Shown here: positions 8,781 to 17,620 of the stretch, piece after piece
Numbering within the stretch: position 1 is the first letter of the stretch
How the letters are laid out: each line of letters starts with the position of its first letter
Assembly (NCBI GenBank): GCA_016712525.1
Contig: JADJQX010000007.1
Span: forward strand, 682,001 to 746,000
Length of the DNA: 64,000 nt
Reading direction: 5' to 3'
DNA from: Myxococcales bacterium
GTDB lineage: Bacteria; Myxococcota_A; Polyangia; Polyangiales; Polyangiaceae
Translations under genes and position numbers: made by a program
Notes under the pieces: model-generated
The model's database searches: none
Told to the model about the DNA's origin: nothing
The model's input: the letters and a program-made list of their open reading frames with translations, nothing else

Positions 8781-9341
8781 ATGCGCTCTTCCGCTCCCTT
8801 GCTCCCGACGTCCGTCGAACTCACCCCCGGTCGAGACGAGGCGCACGCCCGTCGCGGCGCGAGGCTTTCGGGGCCCGTGGTCGCCGCGCTCGCCGCGCTC
8901 GTGATGGGCTCGGTCGGCTGCTCGAAGAGCATGATCCCCAACACGGACGTCGAGGACTCCTCCGAGAACCGCAAGGTCGTGAGCTTCTGCGAAGAGTACC
9001 GGCACGGCGTCGAGGAGAAGAACGTCGGCCTCTTGCTCAAGCTCGCGAGCCCCCGGTACTTCGAGGACGGCGGCAACGCGAACGCCGAGGACGACATCGA
9101 CTTCGCCGGTCTCAAGGACTACCTCACGGGCACGTTCATGAAGACGCAGACGATCCGGTACGAGGTGCGCTACCGCCGCATCTCGTTCGCCGAGAACGAT
9201 CACGTGCTCGTCGACTACACGTATGCGGCGAGCTACCGCATCCCCGGCGTGAAACAAGAGGAGTGGCGGCACACGGTCGCCGAGAATCGCCTCGAGCTCG
9301 TCAAAGAGGGCGAGACGTTCCGCATCCTCTCGGGCATGTGA
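8781..9341 (+). CDS. Lipoprotein, NTF2-like candidate
   Basis: A predicted 186-residue lipoprotein with an unusually long n-region: Arg-rich residues 1-30, a hydrophobic core, then MGSVGC with Cys47 as lipid site. A GTG start nearer to the hydrophobic core is also possible. The mature part (a helix around ENRKVVSFCEEYRHGVEE, then alternating strands) looks like a small cone-shaped NTF2-like domain, but this is only a pattern impression. TTTGCTAAAGT at 8692-8702, inside the end of the preceding gene, may serve as an extended -10 promoter, so this gene need not depend on the ketosynthase operon. It overlaps the metallophosphoesterase start by 4 bp. Confidence 0.7.
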   Translation: MRSSAPLLPTSVELTPGRDEAHARRGARLSGPVVAALAALVMGSVGCSKSMIPNTDVEDSSENRKVVSFCEEYRHGVEEKNVGLLLKLASPRYFEDGGNANAEDDIDFAGLKDYLTGTFMKTQTIRYEVRYRRISFAENDHVLVDYTYAASYRIPGVKQEEWRHTVAENRLELVKEGETFRILSGM

Positions 9342-10546
9342 GCGTGCGCCCGTTCGTCCTCGCGCACGTCTCCGACCTGCACGTGTCGACGTTCGGAGAC
9401 ACCTTCCACGACCGCCTCCGGGTCGTCGCCCGCTCGAAGAACCTCGCGGACTCCGACCCTTCCCGCTGGGAGCCCGTGTGGCGCGGCGCCGGTTGGCAAG
9501 TGCTGCGTAGGGTCGGTAAAAAATCCAAAGATATCCAGCTCTTGGACCCGAGCGGGTACTCCCACCGCGTACCCTCTCGCAAGCAGGTCGACGACCCCGA
9601 TCCCGTCGTGCGCGCGGCCTGGCTCGCGAGCCGGCTCGACGCGCGTCGTAGCGCCGTGCTCGCAGAGAGCCCTCCGTCGGCGGCGCGCCTCGCCCTGCTC
9701 GCGGAGGGGACGCCCAAGAACACCAACGTGAGGCTCCTCCAGGCCGCGAGCGCCATCGGGGAGGACGTCGACGCGGTCGCGATCACGGGAGATCTCACCG
9801 ACGATGGCGCAGGGTACGAGGTGGTGCTCGCCGCGTTCGCTCGCTTTCGGGCGCAGGGCAGGCTCTACGCCGTGCCCGGCAATCACGACCTCTACATGTT
9901 TCCGTTTTCGGGGAGCGGTCGGCCTCGCCCTACACCCGAGTCGAAGCGGGCGGGGTGGCGCGCCTTCGCGTCGGCCCTCGGGCTCGGCCTCCACCCGAGC
10001 GGCGCGTACGTGCGGCACGTGCCCGAGGCCTCGTGCGTCCTCGTCGGGCTCGACTCGTGCGTGCGTCCCCAACGCCGTTTTTTCCGTCACAACGGCGCCA
10101 TCGGAGCCGAGCAATCGGCCTTCGTGCGTGCGGTCTCCGAGACGCCGGAGTACCGCGCCGCGCGGCACAGGCTCGTGCTCCTTCACCACCACGTCGTCCC
10201 TCTCCCCCATGGCGTGGGCCGGCGCGCGCCGAGCGAGATCGGGATGCGCCTCGACGACGCCGAGTCGGCCGCGCGCCTCTTCGACGAGGTCGGGGTGACG
10301 GCCGTCCTTCATGGGCATCGCCACGTGAGCGAAGAGCGTAAGCCCGCCGGGGCGAGGTTTCGGATCTTCGCGGCGCCGTCGTTCACGCTCGGCTGCCGCT
10401 CCGGTGACGGCCCGTCGTACTGGCGGATCGAGCTCGGGGAGCGTGTGCACGGCGAGCGCGTCTACACCGGTGGCCTCGCCGTCGCGGGAGACTCGGTCGC
10501 AAGTCTCGATGCGAGCGACGAGCCGGGCGACGACGAGGCGACCTGA
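9338..10546 (+). CDS. Metallophosphoesterase (calcineurin-like)
   Basis: A 402-residue cytoplasmic enzyme with all five metallophosphoesterase motifs: DLH (13-15), GDLTDDG (Asp152), GNHD (Asn182-Asp184), LLHHH (His283 region) and HGHRH (325-329). It would hold two divalent metals and hydrolyse a phosphomonoester or phosphodiester bond; the substrate cannot be told. The first and second motifs are about 135 residues apart, against a few dozen in typical members, so residues of about 25-135 form an insertion that may shape specificity. GTG start 9338 overlaps the preceding stop as GTGA; GTG 9344 is an alternative. The C-terminus is acidic. Confidence 0.88.
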   Translation: MSVRPFVLAHVSDLHVSTFGDTFHDRLRVVARSKNLADSDPSRWEPVWRGAGWQVLRRVGKKSKDIQLLDPSGYSHRVPSRKQVDDPDPVVRAAWLASRLDARRSAVLAESPPSAARLALLAEGTPKNTNVRLLQAASAIGEDVDAVAITGDLTDDGAGYEVVLAAFARFRAQGRLYAVPGNHDLYMFPFSGSGRPRPTPESKRAGWRAFASALGLGLHPSGAYVRHVPEASCVLVGLDSCVRPQRRFFRHNGAIGAEQSAFVRAVSETPEYRAARHRLVLLHHHVVPLPHGVGRRAPSEIGMRLDDAESAARLFDEVGVTAVLHGHRHVSEERKPAGARFRIFAAPSFTLGCRSGDGPSYWRIELGERVHGERVYTGGLAVAGDSVASLDASDEPGDDEAT

Positions 10547-10552
10547 GGCGCG

Positions 10553-10996
10553 CTACTTCGCCGCGTCGGGCTGCGCGACCGGCGGGGCCGGCTCTTTGGC
10601 GTCCGTCGCGCTCGTGTCGGCGCCCGCGTCGGCGGGAGTGTCCGGGGGGACGATGAAGGCGCACGCCGGGGCGCGCTGGGGCTCACGCACGACGTCGCAG
10701 CTTCCGGCCGTGATGGCGTCGACACACGCCTTCTTCTCCGCGACCGTGGGATCCTTCGCCGATTGGATCCCGTGGAGGCAGGCGTCGAGGTAGAAGCGCC
10801 GGCACGCCTCGACCGCGTCGCCTGCGGGCCTCGGCTGCTCGAGAGAAATCCCACACTCGACCGTGCGGTTGCAGCGGGCGTTCTCGATCTCGCGGCACGC
10901 CTCGACTCCGACCGCGTCGGTCCCGCACGCCGGCGCGGAGGCCGCGAGGACCAGGAAGGACAGGAGGGCGAGGATCGATTTGCCGCGCATGGCCAT
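10553..10996 (-). CDS. Small Cys-rich lipoprotein
   Basis: A 147-residue secreted lipoprotein. The signal peptide ends SAPACG with Cys24 as the likely lipid site. The mature part has about eight cysteines in a helical pattern (EACREIENARC, ACRRFYLDAC) and then an Ala/Pro/Asp-rich low-complexity tail. Such proteins are common and uncharacterised in myxobacteria. The tail faces the 3' end of the metallophosphoesterase gene with 6 bp between stops. An in-frame ATG at 10990 is an alternative start. Confidence 0.75.
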   Translation of the reverse strand: MAMRGKSILALLSFLVLAASAPACGTDAVGVEACREIENARCNRTVECGISLEQPRPAGDAVEACRRFYLDACLHGIQSAKDPTVAEKKACVDAITAGSCDVVREPQRAPACAFIVPPDTPADAGADTSATDAKEPAPPVAQPDAAK

Positions 10997-11102
10997 GTGC
11001 CGTGCGTACTACGGGCGCCCCGAAAAGCCCAAAATAGCGGCAGGCGATGGCTCCCCGAGAGCGCGGAGCGTGGGCCGCGGGACTTTCCCGTCCACACGCC
11101 CT

Positions 11103-11113
11103 TTTGCTATCGG
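11103..11113 (+). promoter_or_regulatory. Extended -10-like element, likely leaderless start
   Basis: TTTGCTATCGG ends 6 nt before the ATG at 11120. If the TA pair marks the -10 hexamer, transcription would begin on or next to the A of the start codon. No Shine-Dalgarno sequence is present, which fits a leaderless mRNA. Confidence 0.4.
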
Positions 11114-11119
11114 GGCCCC

Positions 11120-12004
11120 ATGACCCCCGCCTTCGTGCTCGCGGCCGGCCTCGGGACGCGGCTCCGCCCGCTCACGTCGCACGTACCGAAGCCGCTCGTG
11201 CCGATCGGTGACGCTACGGCCCTCGACGCGGTGCTCGCGTGCCTCGTCGGGCACGGGCCTTTGGTCGTCAACGCACACCACCTCGCGAAGGCGGTCGTGA
11301 GCCATGGTCGCCTGCGTGGCGTGCACGTCCTCGAGGAGCCGCGCCTCCTCGGGACGGCGGGGGGGCTCGCGAACGCGGCGTCGGCGCTCGGAGCGGGAAC
11401 CGTGCTCGTCTGGAACGCCGATATTCTCGCCGAGGTCGACAGCCAGGCCGTCGTCCGAGCGCACGAAGCTTCGGGAGGCGCGGCCACCTTGGTCGTCGCA
11501 CCGCGCGCACGCGGCGAGGGCACGGTCGGCGTCGGGCACGACGGGCGGGTCGTTCGCTTGCGGGGGGAGACCTTCGGGGAGGAGGCCGAAGGTGGCGACT
11601 TCGTCGGGATCCACGTCGTAGGGGAGGAGCTCCGGGCGTCGTTGCCGACCGAAGGGTGCATGGTCGGCGACGTGTACCTGCCGGCTCTCCGCGCGGGCCG
11701 CAGGCTCGCGACCCACGCGCACACGTCGGGGTTCCTGGACGTGGGGTCCGTCGAGGCGTACCTCGCGGCCAACGCGGCGTGGCTCGCGCGGCGTGGCCTC
11801 ACGGCCTTCGTTCACGAAGAGGCGCGCGTCGCTCCGGGCGTGCGTGTCGAACGTTCCATCGTCGGTCGTGGGGCGGACGTGCGTGCCGACGTGGTCGATG
11901 CCGTCGTGTGGCCCGAGACAGCGGTGACCCGCGAGGTGCGCGGCGCCGTCGCGGCCGGGCCCGGGACCGTCAGGGCGCCATCCCGCGACTGGTCGCCCTG
12001 GTGA
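11120..12004 (+). CDS. Sugar-phosphate nucleotidyltransferase
   Basis: A 294-residue nucleotidyltransferase with the signature AAGLGTRLRPLT (8-19) and the lysine of PKPLVPIGD (24-31) that binds nucleotide and sugar phosphate. A metal-binding Asp lies in WNADIL. The last 60 residues (ARVAPGVRVERSIVGRGADV) look like a few turns of a left-handed beta-helix. It would make an NDP-sugar from NTP and a sugar 1-phosphate, as in MurU, ManC or GlmU-like enzymes; the sugar cannot be fixed by eye. It is a single gene, convergent with the DUF4139 lipoprotein. Confidence 0.85.
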   Translation: MTPAFVLAAGLGTRLRPLTSHVPKPLVPIGDATALDAVLACLVGHGPLVVNAHHLAKAVVSHGRLRGVHVLEEPRLLGTAGGLANAASALGAGTVLVWNADILAEVDSQAVVRAHEASGGAATLVVAPRARGEGTVGVGHDGRVVRLRGETFGEEAEGGDFVGIHVVGEELRASLPTEGCMVGDVYLPALRAGRRLATHAHTSGFLDVGSVEAYLAANAAWLARRGLTAFVHEEARVAPGVRVERSIVGRGADVRADVVDAVVWPETAVTREVRGAVAAGPGTVRAPSRDWSPW

Positions 12005-12023
12005 TCCTTTCTGTCTGTAAGAT

Positions 12024-14201
12024 CTAGTTTTTGCTCATCTTTTCGAGCGTCTTCGTGAGCTCGCCCTCGAGCCGAACGCGCTCTTTCGCGAGGGTCTCGT
12101 GGGCGGTTCGTAGCTTTCCGACGGAGTCCTCCGCCGCCACCACACGCACCACGAAGGGGTGCGTCTTGTCCTTCTCGGTCGTGAGGGTCTTCAGGTTCTC
12201 GCGGAGCTTCGCGAGGTCGCCCTCGGCCTTCGTGAGGTCTTCCTTCGCGCGCTTCTCGGCGGCCTTGGCGGCCTCGACGGGCTTCGCTTTCCCTGCGGCT
12301 TCGGTCAGCACCTGCTTCTCGAACGCCGAGATGGCCGTTTCGCGCGCGAGCTTCTCGAGGTGGCTCGCGTCGAGGGACTCGAGCGCGTGCCGGCGCACGA
12401 GCCCCTCGCGTGTCGCGATGGCCCGCGACACGGCCTTCTTGGGCGGCATGTCGATGACCGCGAGGGGCACGTGGCGGGCCTCGTCGTACTCGACCCGGTC
12501 GGCGCCTTCGATGCGCCCGTTGTTCGACATACGCACTACGATGGCGATGTGGCGGGGTCGCCCGGCGTCGTTCTTGACGACGTAGTCGGAGGTGGTCGCG
12601 CGGAGGTAGTGCTCCTCGAGCGTCGACCCGTGGAACACGACCCGCTGGGTCGCGTCGCTCGTCTTCGTGTTCTTCATCGTCACCTCGACGTCGAGGTCGT
12701 CGGCGAACGTGACGAACTGCCCTTCGCCCGGCCTTAGCCTCGGGAGGGCCGTCTCTCCGGCGAAGCCCCCGTCGGCGAAGAACGCGACGACTCCGGGGGG
12801 CAACGTCTGCTTCGACTGGTTGAGAAAACGCACGCCCGCTCGTGCGCTCGTGCCGTCGACGTACGTGATGCGGGTCGGCGTGAGCGGCGTCGACACGAAA
12901 GGCACGAGCGCCGAGCTGCGAGGCCCGAGGTCGAGGCCACGTGGGAGGACGTACCGAAAGAGCGCACCCCCCTCGATGGCGTCGGCTTGAGCGATTTTCG
13001 CGAGGTTGCCCACGTCGAGGAGGGAGCTCGCGCCGGCGCCGCCGAAGGACCCGCTGCCCGAGCCGTAGCCTTGCCCCGAGCCCGTGCCCGCGCCGCGTCC
13101 GAAGGAGCTCACGCTGCCGAGACCGACACCTTCGCCGCGCCCGCCGCCCCCCTCGCCGACGCCGGAGAGCCCGAGGCCCCCCGCGCCGAACGAGTCTTCG
13201 GCGTGGTCGCCCCACATGCGGTCCGCGGAGTTGTCGAGCAGCTGGGGGACCGTCGACGCGACGTTGTCCGGCGTTCGGAGCTCGCGGCGCGCGTAACGAG
13301 GCGCCGCGATGGGGAACAGGAACGAGTCGGGTTGGCCGTTCACGAGCTCGACGCGGACGCCTTGCCAGTGTTCGTCGGTGTCGTTGTGGAGGAGCGCCCA
13401 TCCCTGCAAAAACGCGCGGTCGTCGTCTCCGAGGACCACGCGGTACGTCGTTCTCCAGATCGGCGTCTCGGCCAGATAGCCGAGGGTGACGGGCTCCTTT
13501 GCGCTCCCGAGCACCTCGACGAGCCTCGGGTTGCGTGTGCCCTGGGTGGAGACGGCGTCGAGGGCCGTGCCGAGCCTCGCGAAGAACGCGGGGTCCGTCG
13601 GCCGTACGCCCGCGATGAGCTCCTCGGCGAAGCTCATGACCTCGCCGGAGTCGGCCAAGACGATCGCGACGAGCGGGCGCGCGTCGCTCTCCTTCTCGTC
13701 CTTCTTGTCGTCTTTGCCTGAGTGTTTTTCGTGGGGTGGGGCCGGTCCGTCGACCACGTCGACGAGCCGTCCTTTGGTCTCGGCGCCCGACTTCGTGCGA
13801 ACGACGACGTGCGCCCCTCGCATCGTGTTGAGGAGGGAGCGAAAGCTGAGAGGCCCCTCTTCGTTGGCGGGCAGGCCGGCGAGCGCGCGGGCCATGCCCT
13901 TCGTCACGCTGCTCGGAAAAGCGACGCCCGTGACCTCGGCTTTGCCGCCCTTCGAGATCACCACGAGGGTCTTCAGGGCGTCGTCGAGGTGCCCGGGGGG
14001 CACGGGCAGCGAGGTGCGCCCGCCCGTCGTGCCCTCGCGTTCGAAGTACCCGACGCCCGCCTCGTAGAGACGGACGCTCTTCAAGGGGAGAATGGGCACG
14101 TCCCCCGAGGCGCTCTTGGCGGGGCTTGCGCCCGCGCATCCGGTTGCGGCACACGCGACGACGACGGCGAGGGGATAGGCGAGAAAGGGAGGTCGGTTCA
14201 T
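12024..14201 (-). CDS. DUF4139 domain lipoprotein with Gly-rich insertion
   Basis: A 725-residue surface or periplasmic lipoprotein (signal peptide ending in CAATGC). The N-terminal region SVRLYEAGVGYFER and the large C-terminal beta-rich part match the mucoidy-inhibitor A/DUF4139 type of protein. Between them (roughly residues 325-410) is a Gly/Ser/Phe-rich linker with repeats such as GSGQGYGSGSG, probably flexible. The last 100 residues form a Lys/Glu/Ala coiled coil. Its role is unknown; related proteins are linked to envelope assembly. I start at the ATG at 14201, directly before the signal peptide, and not at the more upstream ATG (14267), which adds a basic stretch. Confidence 0.75.
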   Translation of the reverse strand: MNRPPFLAYPLAVVVACAATGCAGASPAKSASGDVPILPLKSVRLYEAGVGYFEREGTTGGRTSLPVPPGHLDDALKTLVVISKGGKAEVTGVAFPSSVTKGMARALAGLPANEEGPLSFRSLLNTMRGAHVVVRTKSGAETKGRLVDVVDGPAPPHEKHSGKDDKKDEKESDARPLVAIVLADSGEVMSFAEELIAGVRPTDPAFFARLGTALDAVSTQGTRNPRLVEVLGSAKEPVTLGYLAETPIWRTTYRVVLGDDDRAFLQGWALLHNDTDEHWQGVRVELVNGQPDSFLFPIAAPRYARRELRTPDNVASTVPQLLDNSADRMWGDHAEDSFGAGGLGLSGVGEGGGGRGEGVGLGSVSSFGRGAGTGSGQGYGSGSGSFGGAGASSLLDVGNLAKIAQADAIEGGALFRYVLPRGLDLGPRSSALVPFVSTPLTPTRITYVDGTSARAGVRFLNQSKQTLPPGVVAFFADGGFAGETALPRLRPGEGQFVTFADDLDVEVTMKNTKTSDATQRVVFHGSTLEEHYLRATTSDYVVKNDAGRPRHIAIVVRMSNNGRIEGADRVEYDEARHVPLAVIDMPPKKAVSRAIATREGLVRRHALESLDASHLEKLARETAISAFEKQVLTEAAGKAKPVEAAKAAEKRAKEDLTKAEGDLAKLRENLKTLTTEKDKTHPFVVRVVAAEDSVGKLRTAHETLAKERVRLEGELTKTLEKMSKN

Positions 14202-14316
14202 GCGTGCTTTCGTTGGAGGGCGAGGCCCGAGACCACGGGCCCGCGCCGAAGTTCCCGCGACCTGCACGCGGGGCGAAAAGACGGCATTCTGCCCGTGATC
14301 GCGGGGACGTGTCGGC

Positions 14317-15583
14317 CTATGGCCGGAAAGACTCGAGCGTCAAGGGGCCGCCCCCCACGATCGCCACGTTGCCCGTGGGGAGCGGGACGAGCCGAACCTG
14401 GGAGCGCGGCTCTCGCAGCGGGACCGCGCGCGCGCCAGATCCTTCGACGAGGTAGAGCCTCGCGCGCCCTCCGGGAGCCGTGCCCGACACGAGGGCGGCC
14501 TTGTCGAGCGGCGTCGCGTCGGGCGACGAGAGCGGCTCGCCGTCACCGGACGGGATGGTCCGTGGGGCACAGCTCGCCGCGCACCCGAGGTCGACGACAC
14601 GCAGCGAAGGCCCACCCACCACGGCGACGGACGAGCCGTCGAGCGGCGCTACCGCGAGCCCGACCGTGGCGTCGGGGGGGAAGGCGAGCGGGGCCCCACG
14701 GGACGAGCCGACCGCGACGACCTCTACCCCGGCGGCCGATGGGCTCCCGCCGACGACCACGAGGCCTCGCCCCCTCGACCCAGCTCGCCCCGGCGCCCGC
14801 CCTCGCGGAGGACAGCTCCACGAAGGAGAGCGCGCCGTCCTTTGCGACGCGCAGCACCTTGGCCGTCGGGTTCGACGTGCGCGTCGCGCCGACCACGTAC
14901 GTGCCCTGTGCGCCGGCCCTCACGACACGTCCCCCCGCGACCTCGGCGAACGAGCCTCCGGGAGGAGCGTCGAGCTTCGTCTCGTCCCTCGTCGCGAGGT
15001 CGACGACGACGGCTTGCGCGGCGTCCGAGACGAGGAGGAGGCGGGTGTCGAACGCGGCGACGGTCTTCGGCTCCACCGGCAAGGTGCGATCGGCGATCGG
15101 CGCGAGGTTCGCCACGTCGTACGCGACGAGGCGCGCGCCGTCCGCGACCGCCACGTACCGCCCGGCGATCACGTCGACCCTATCGGACGAAGGGTAAGGT
15201 GTCGAAAAAGGTGAAGGAAATCGAGCGCTTTCGCCGGTTCGTTGAAGGAATATGCGCAGCGTGGCCCGCTCGAGATCCCCATACGCGGCGTAGAGCGACT
15301 CGCCTCGGACGCGCTCGGCCCCTTGGGCATCCAGCCCGCGCACGCGGAGGCTCGCCGTGTCGACCTTCGGGAGCTCGCCGAGGTCGACGACGTCGGCCGG
15401 GAGGCGTCGTCGCGCGATCTCCGTCGCGTTGCCGGAGGTGTCGATCGCCTCGACCACGAGGCTGTCGACACGGGGCTCGCGCCCGAGCACGTCCGTCTCG
15501 AGGCCCGTGTCGAGGGACACGAGGCCTTCGCTCGGGCTCGCGCAGGCGAGCAGCACGAGCAGCGTGAGCGGCAGCTTCTGCAT
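14317..15583 (-). pseudogene. Frameshifted propeller-like lipoprotein gene
   Basis: The gene starts at ATG 15583 with a lipoprotein signal (LLVLLACAS). About 270 residues follow with repeated short strands such as GRYVAVADGARLVAYDV and TRLLLVSDAAQAVVVDL, resembling a beta-propeller. The frame then turns into Arg-rich sequence near 14770. The adjacent frame continues the same pattern (VVVGGSPSAAG, SVAVVGGPSLRVVDL) to a stop at 14317. Removing one base from the five-C run at 14770-14774 joins both parts into an open frame of about 421 codons. This is either a real inactivating indel or a sequencing error in a homopolymer. The function is unknown. Confidence 0.75.
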
Positions 15584-15589
15584 GGGGCC

Positions 15590-15600
15590 CGCTTAGCAAA
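15590..15600 (-). promoter_or_regulatory. Extended -10-like element, likely leaderless start
   Basis: On the minus strand TTTGCTAAGCG ends 6 nt before the ATG at 15583. It matches the element before the gene at 11120, including a GGGCCCC-ATG junction, and again no Shine-Dalgarno sequence is seen. Confidence 0.4.
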
Positions 15601-15712
15601 GTCGGGGCAGGGGCGCCGGAAACTTGGCCGCACGTGGCAGCCTTTTGTACCCGAAGGAGGGCGCGGGCGAGTCGTCGTCCGGCGACCCCAACGGAACCGA
15701 GGCGAGCACATC

Positions 15713-16486
15713 ATGGAACAAGGCGTGAAGAACCTCGAGCAGATCCAAGAGACCGATGCCGACGGTCGCCCGGGCAAGGGCACGACGCTCGCGTTCGTCG
15801 CTCTCGGGGGCGCGTGCGTCCTCTTCGCCTCGCTGGCGATCTCGGGGCGGGGGACCCACGCCGACGCGAAGCGCACCGACCCGCTCGGCGAGCTCGTCGT
15901 GCAGAAGTCGAAGTCGGACAAGGCCCAAGGCGGCCCGAAGGCGACCGATCTCTCGACGAAGGACGTCACCTTCCCGGGGATCTTGAGCGACGACAGCGCC
16001 CCACCTACGGCGCTCGCCGCGGTCAAAGGCAACAAGGACAACGCCGGCGCGATCGCTTCCGCGCGGGTCCCCGACGGCCCGCCGCCCGCCGCCGACAGGC
16101 TCCCCGTCGTACCGCTCCCCGCCGCGAATTTGCTCGAGGCGACGCCCGTCGTGACACGTCCTCGCGACTCGCTCACGAAGGTCGCGAGCGACAACGCGCA
16201 GATTCGCTCGCTGCCCGAAGGTCCGTCCGCGCCCCAGGGCAAAGAGGGCGGCTACCAGCTCCAGGTGAGCTCGTTCCGAACGCGCGAAGAGGCCGAGGCC
16301 TTCGCGGCTCAGCTCCGCGCACGGAGCCACAAAGCGTACGTCACCGAGGCGCACGTGGCCGGTCGCGGCACGTGGTTCCGCGTGCGTATCGGGCCGTTCT
16401 CGTCCCAGCACGCCGCGGCGCAGTATCGCGCGGGCTTCGAAGGGCGCGAGCACGTCGTGCCGTTCATCGTTCCGCCGCAAAAATGA
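15713..16486 (+). CDS. SPOR domain membrane protein
   Basis: A 257-residue bitopic protein: a short cytoplasmic N-terminus, one membrane segment at about residues 25-45 (FVALGGACVLFASLAI), a Pro/Ala-rich periplasmic linker, and a C-terminal SPOR domain (about 180-255) recognisable from GGYQLQVSSF, FRTREEAEAFAAQL and WFRVRIGPF. SPOR domains bind denuded glycan strands at the division septum, so it likely joins the divisome or septal peptidoglycan. It stands alone. ATG 15713 is chosen because it directly precedes the cytoplasmic segment. Confidence 0.88.
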   Translation: MEQGVKNLEQIQETDADGRPGKGTTLAFVALGGACVLFASLAISGRGTHADAKRTDPLGELVVQKSKSDKAQGGPKATDLSTKDVTFPGILSDDSAPPTALAAVKGNKDNAGAIASARVPDGPPPAADRLPVVPLPAANLLEATPVVTRPRDSLTKVASDNAQIRSLPEGPSAPQGKEGGYQLQVSSFRTREEAEAFAAQLRARSHKAYVTEAHVAGRGTWFRVRIGPFSSQHAAAQYRAGFEGREHVVPFIVPPQK

Positions 16487-16568
16487 CGCACGCGCGGCAC
16501 CTCCGCGTGGCCCGTCCCGCGCGAAGGCTTCGCGTTTCCGTCGAGGATGTGTCATCACATACTCGAAG

Positions 16569-16775
16569 ATGCGTTCGTTCTCGTTTCCCCCGTGGGGGGT
16601 GGCTCTGGCCGTCGCCGCGTCGGCGCCGTTCGTAGCGAAGCTCTTCGCCGAGTCCCTGAAGAGGAAGAAGCGCGAGTCGACCGAGCGGTTCTTGTCACGG
16701 GTCCGCGCGAGCCGTACCAAAGACAACACGACGCCCGAGGTCTCGGGCGTGAGGAGAACGTCATGGCACGACTGA
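16569..16775 (+). CDS. Possible small membrane protein (uncertain)
   Basis: The 276-bp gap between the SPOR and amidotransferase genes holds one plausible small frame of 68 codons. It has a hydrophobic stretch (GVALAVAASAPFVAKLF, about residues 10-26) followed by a basic run. Its stop lies 13 bp inside the next gene, which would allow translational coupling. There is no good Shine-Dalgarno sequence, and the tail is low complexity, so it may be chance. Nothing else is seen in the gap. Confidence 0.25.
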   Translation: MRSFSFPPWGVALAVAASAPFVAKLFAESLKRKKRESTERFLSRVRASRTKDNTTPEVSGVRRTSWHD

Positions 16776-17620
16776 TCGCCCTCGTAGGCAACCGCACAGA
16801 GCTCTCCTCGCGCGTGCTCGCCTCCGAGCACGACGCCCTCGTGGTGAGGGTGCGCGCCGGGCAACCGCTCGGGTGGGGCCTCGGCTTCTACCAAGGGGAC
16901 GAGGTGCTCATGCGGCGTCGTCCGGTCGACGATCGCGACGTCGTCGATCTGGCGGCGGCCGCGGGCGACGTACGGACCGATCTCCTGCTCGGCCACGTCC
17001 GCTCCGCCACGGTGGGCGCCCTCCGTACGGAGAACACCCACCCCTTCCGATACCGTCAGTATCTCTTCGCGCAGACGGGGACGCTGCCCGAGTTCGACGT
17101 GATCCGTGAGCGTCTGCTCTCGGGCATCCCCGATTTCCTGCGCGCCCAGATCCGCGGCGAGACCGACGCGGAGATCTTCTTCCACGTGTTCCTGTCGTTC
17201 CTCCACGATCGCGGCGCGCTCGACGGTCAGGCCTCCCCGCAGGTCGTCCGCGAGGCGCTCCGGGCCACCCTCTCCTTGGTCGACGTGACCGGCGCGGAGG
17301 TCGGCGCGCCACAAGCCAAGGTCAACGCCGTCGTCACGACGGGCGAGCGCGCGATCGTGCTGCACGCCGGCCAGCCGATGGCCTACCGCGTGCTCGCGGG
17401 AAAACACGACGGCGAGATGCTCGTCGGTGACGACGCGAACCTACGCCGAAAGGTCCCCGAGCTCGGGCAGATCCACTTCGTGCTGCTCGCGAGCGACTTC
17501 GACGAGGAGTGGTCCATGGCGGCCTCGAGCCCGATCGCCGAGCCGCGCTGGAAGATGGTCCCGGATCGTGCGACGCTGGTGCTCACCCGTGGAAGTCTCC
17601 CCGACATCGAGCCGTTCTGA
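16763..17620 (+). CDS. Class II glutamine amidotransferase homologue lacking catalytic Cys
   Basis: A 285-residue protein with the hallmarks of the YafJ/EgtC-type GATase II fold: GHVRSATVG (about 71-79) and NTHPF just after it. In active members the chain starts Met-Cys-Arg and the cysteine becomes the N-terminal nucleophile. Here it starts Met-Ala-Arg (codons atg gca cga), so it cannot hydrolyse glutamine by the usual route. It may bind a ligand, act as a partner subunit, or have a new activity. A strong Shine-Dalgarno GAGGAGAA precedes ATG 16763 at the usual distance, so the start is well supported. It is followed by a lipoprotein gene overlapping by 32 bp. Confidence 0.8.
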   Translation: MARLIALVGNRTELSSRVLASEHDALVVRVRAGQPLGWGLGFYQGDEVLMRRRPVDDRDVVDLAAAAGDVRTDLLLGHVRSATVGALRTENTHPFRYRQYLFAQTGTLPEFDVIRERLLSGIPDFLRAQIRGETDAEIFFHVFLSFLHDRGALDGQASPQVVREALRATLSLVDVTGAEVGAPQAKVNAVVTTGERAIVLHAGQPMAYRVLAGKHDGEMLVGDDANLRRKVPELGQIHFVLLASDFDEEWSMAASSPIAEPRWKMVPDRATLVLTRGSLPDIEPF

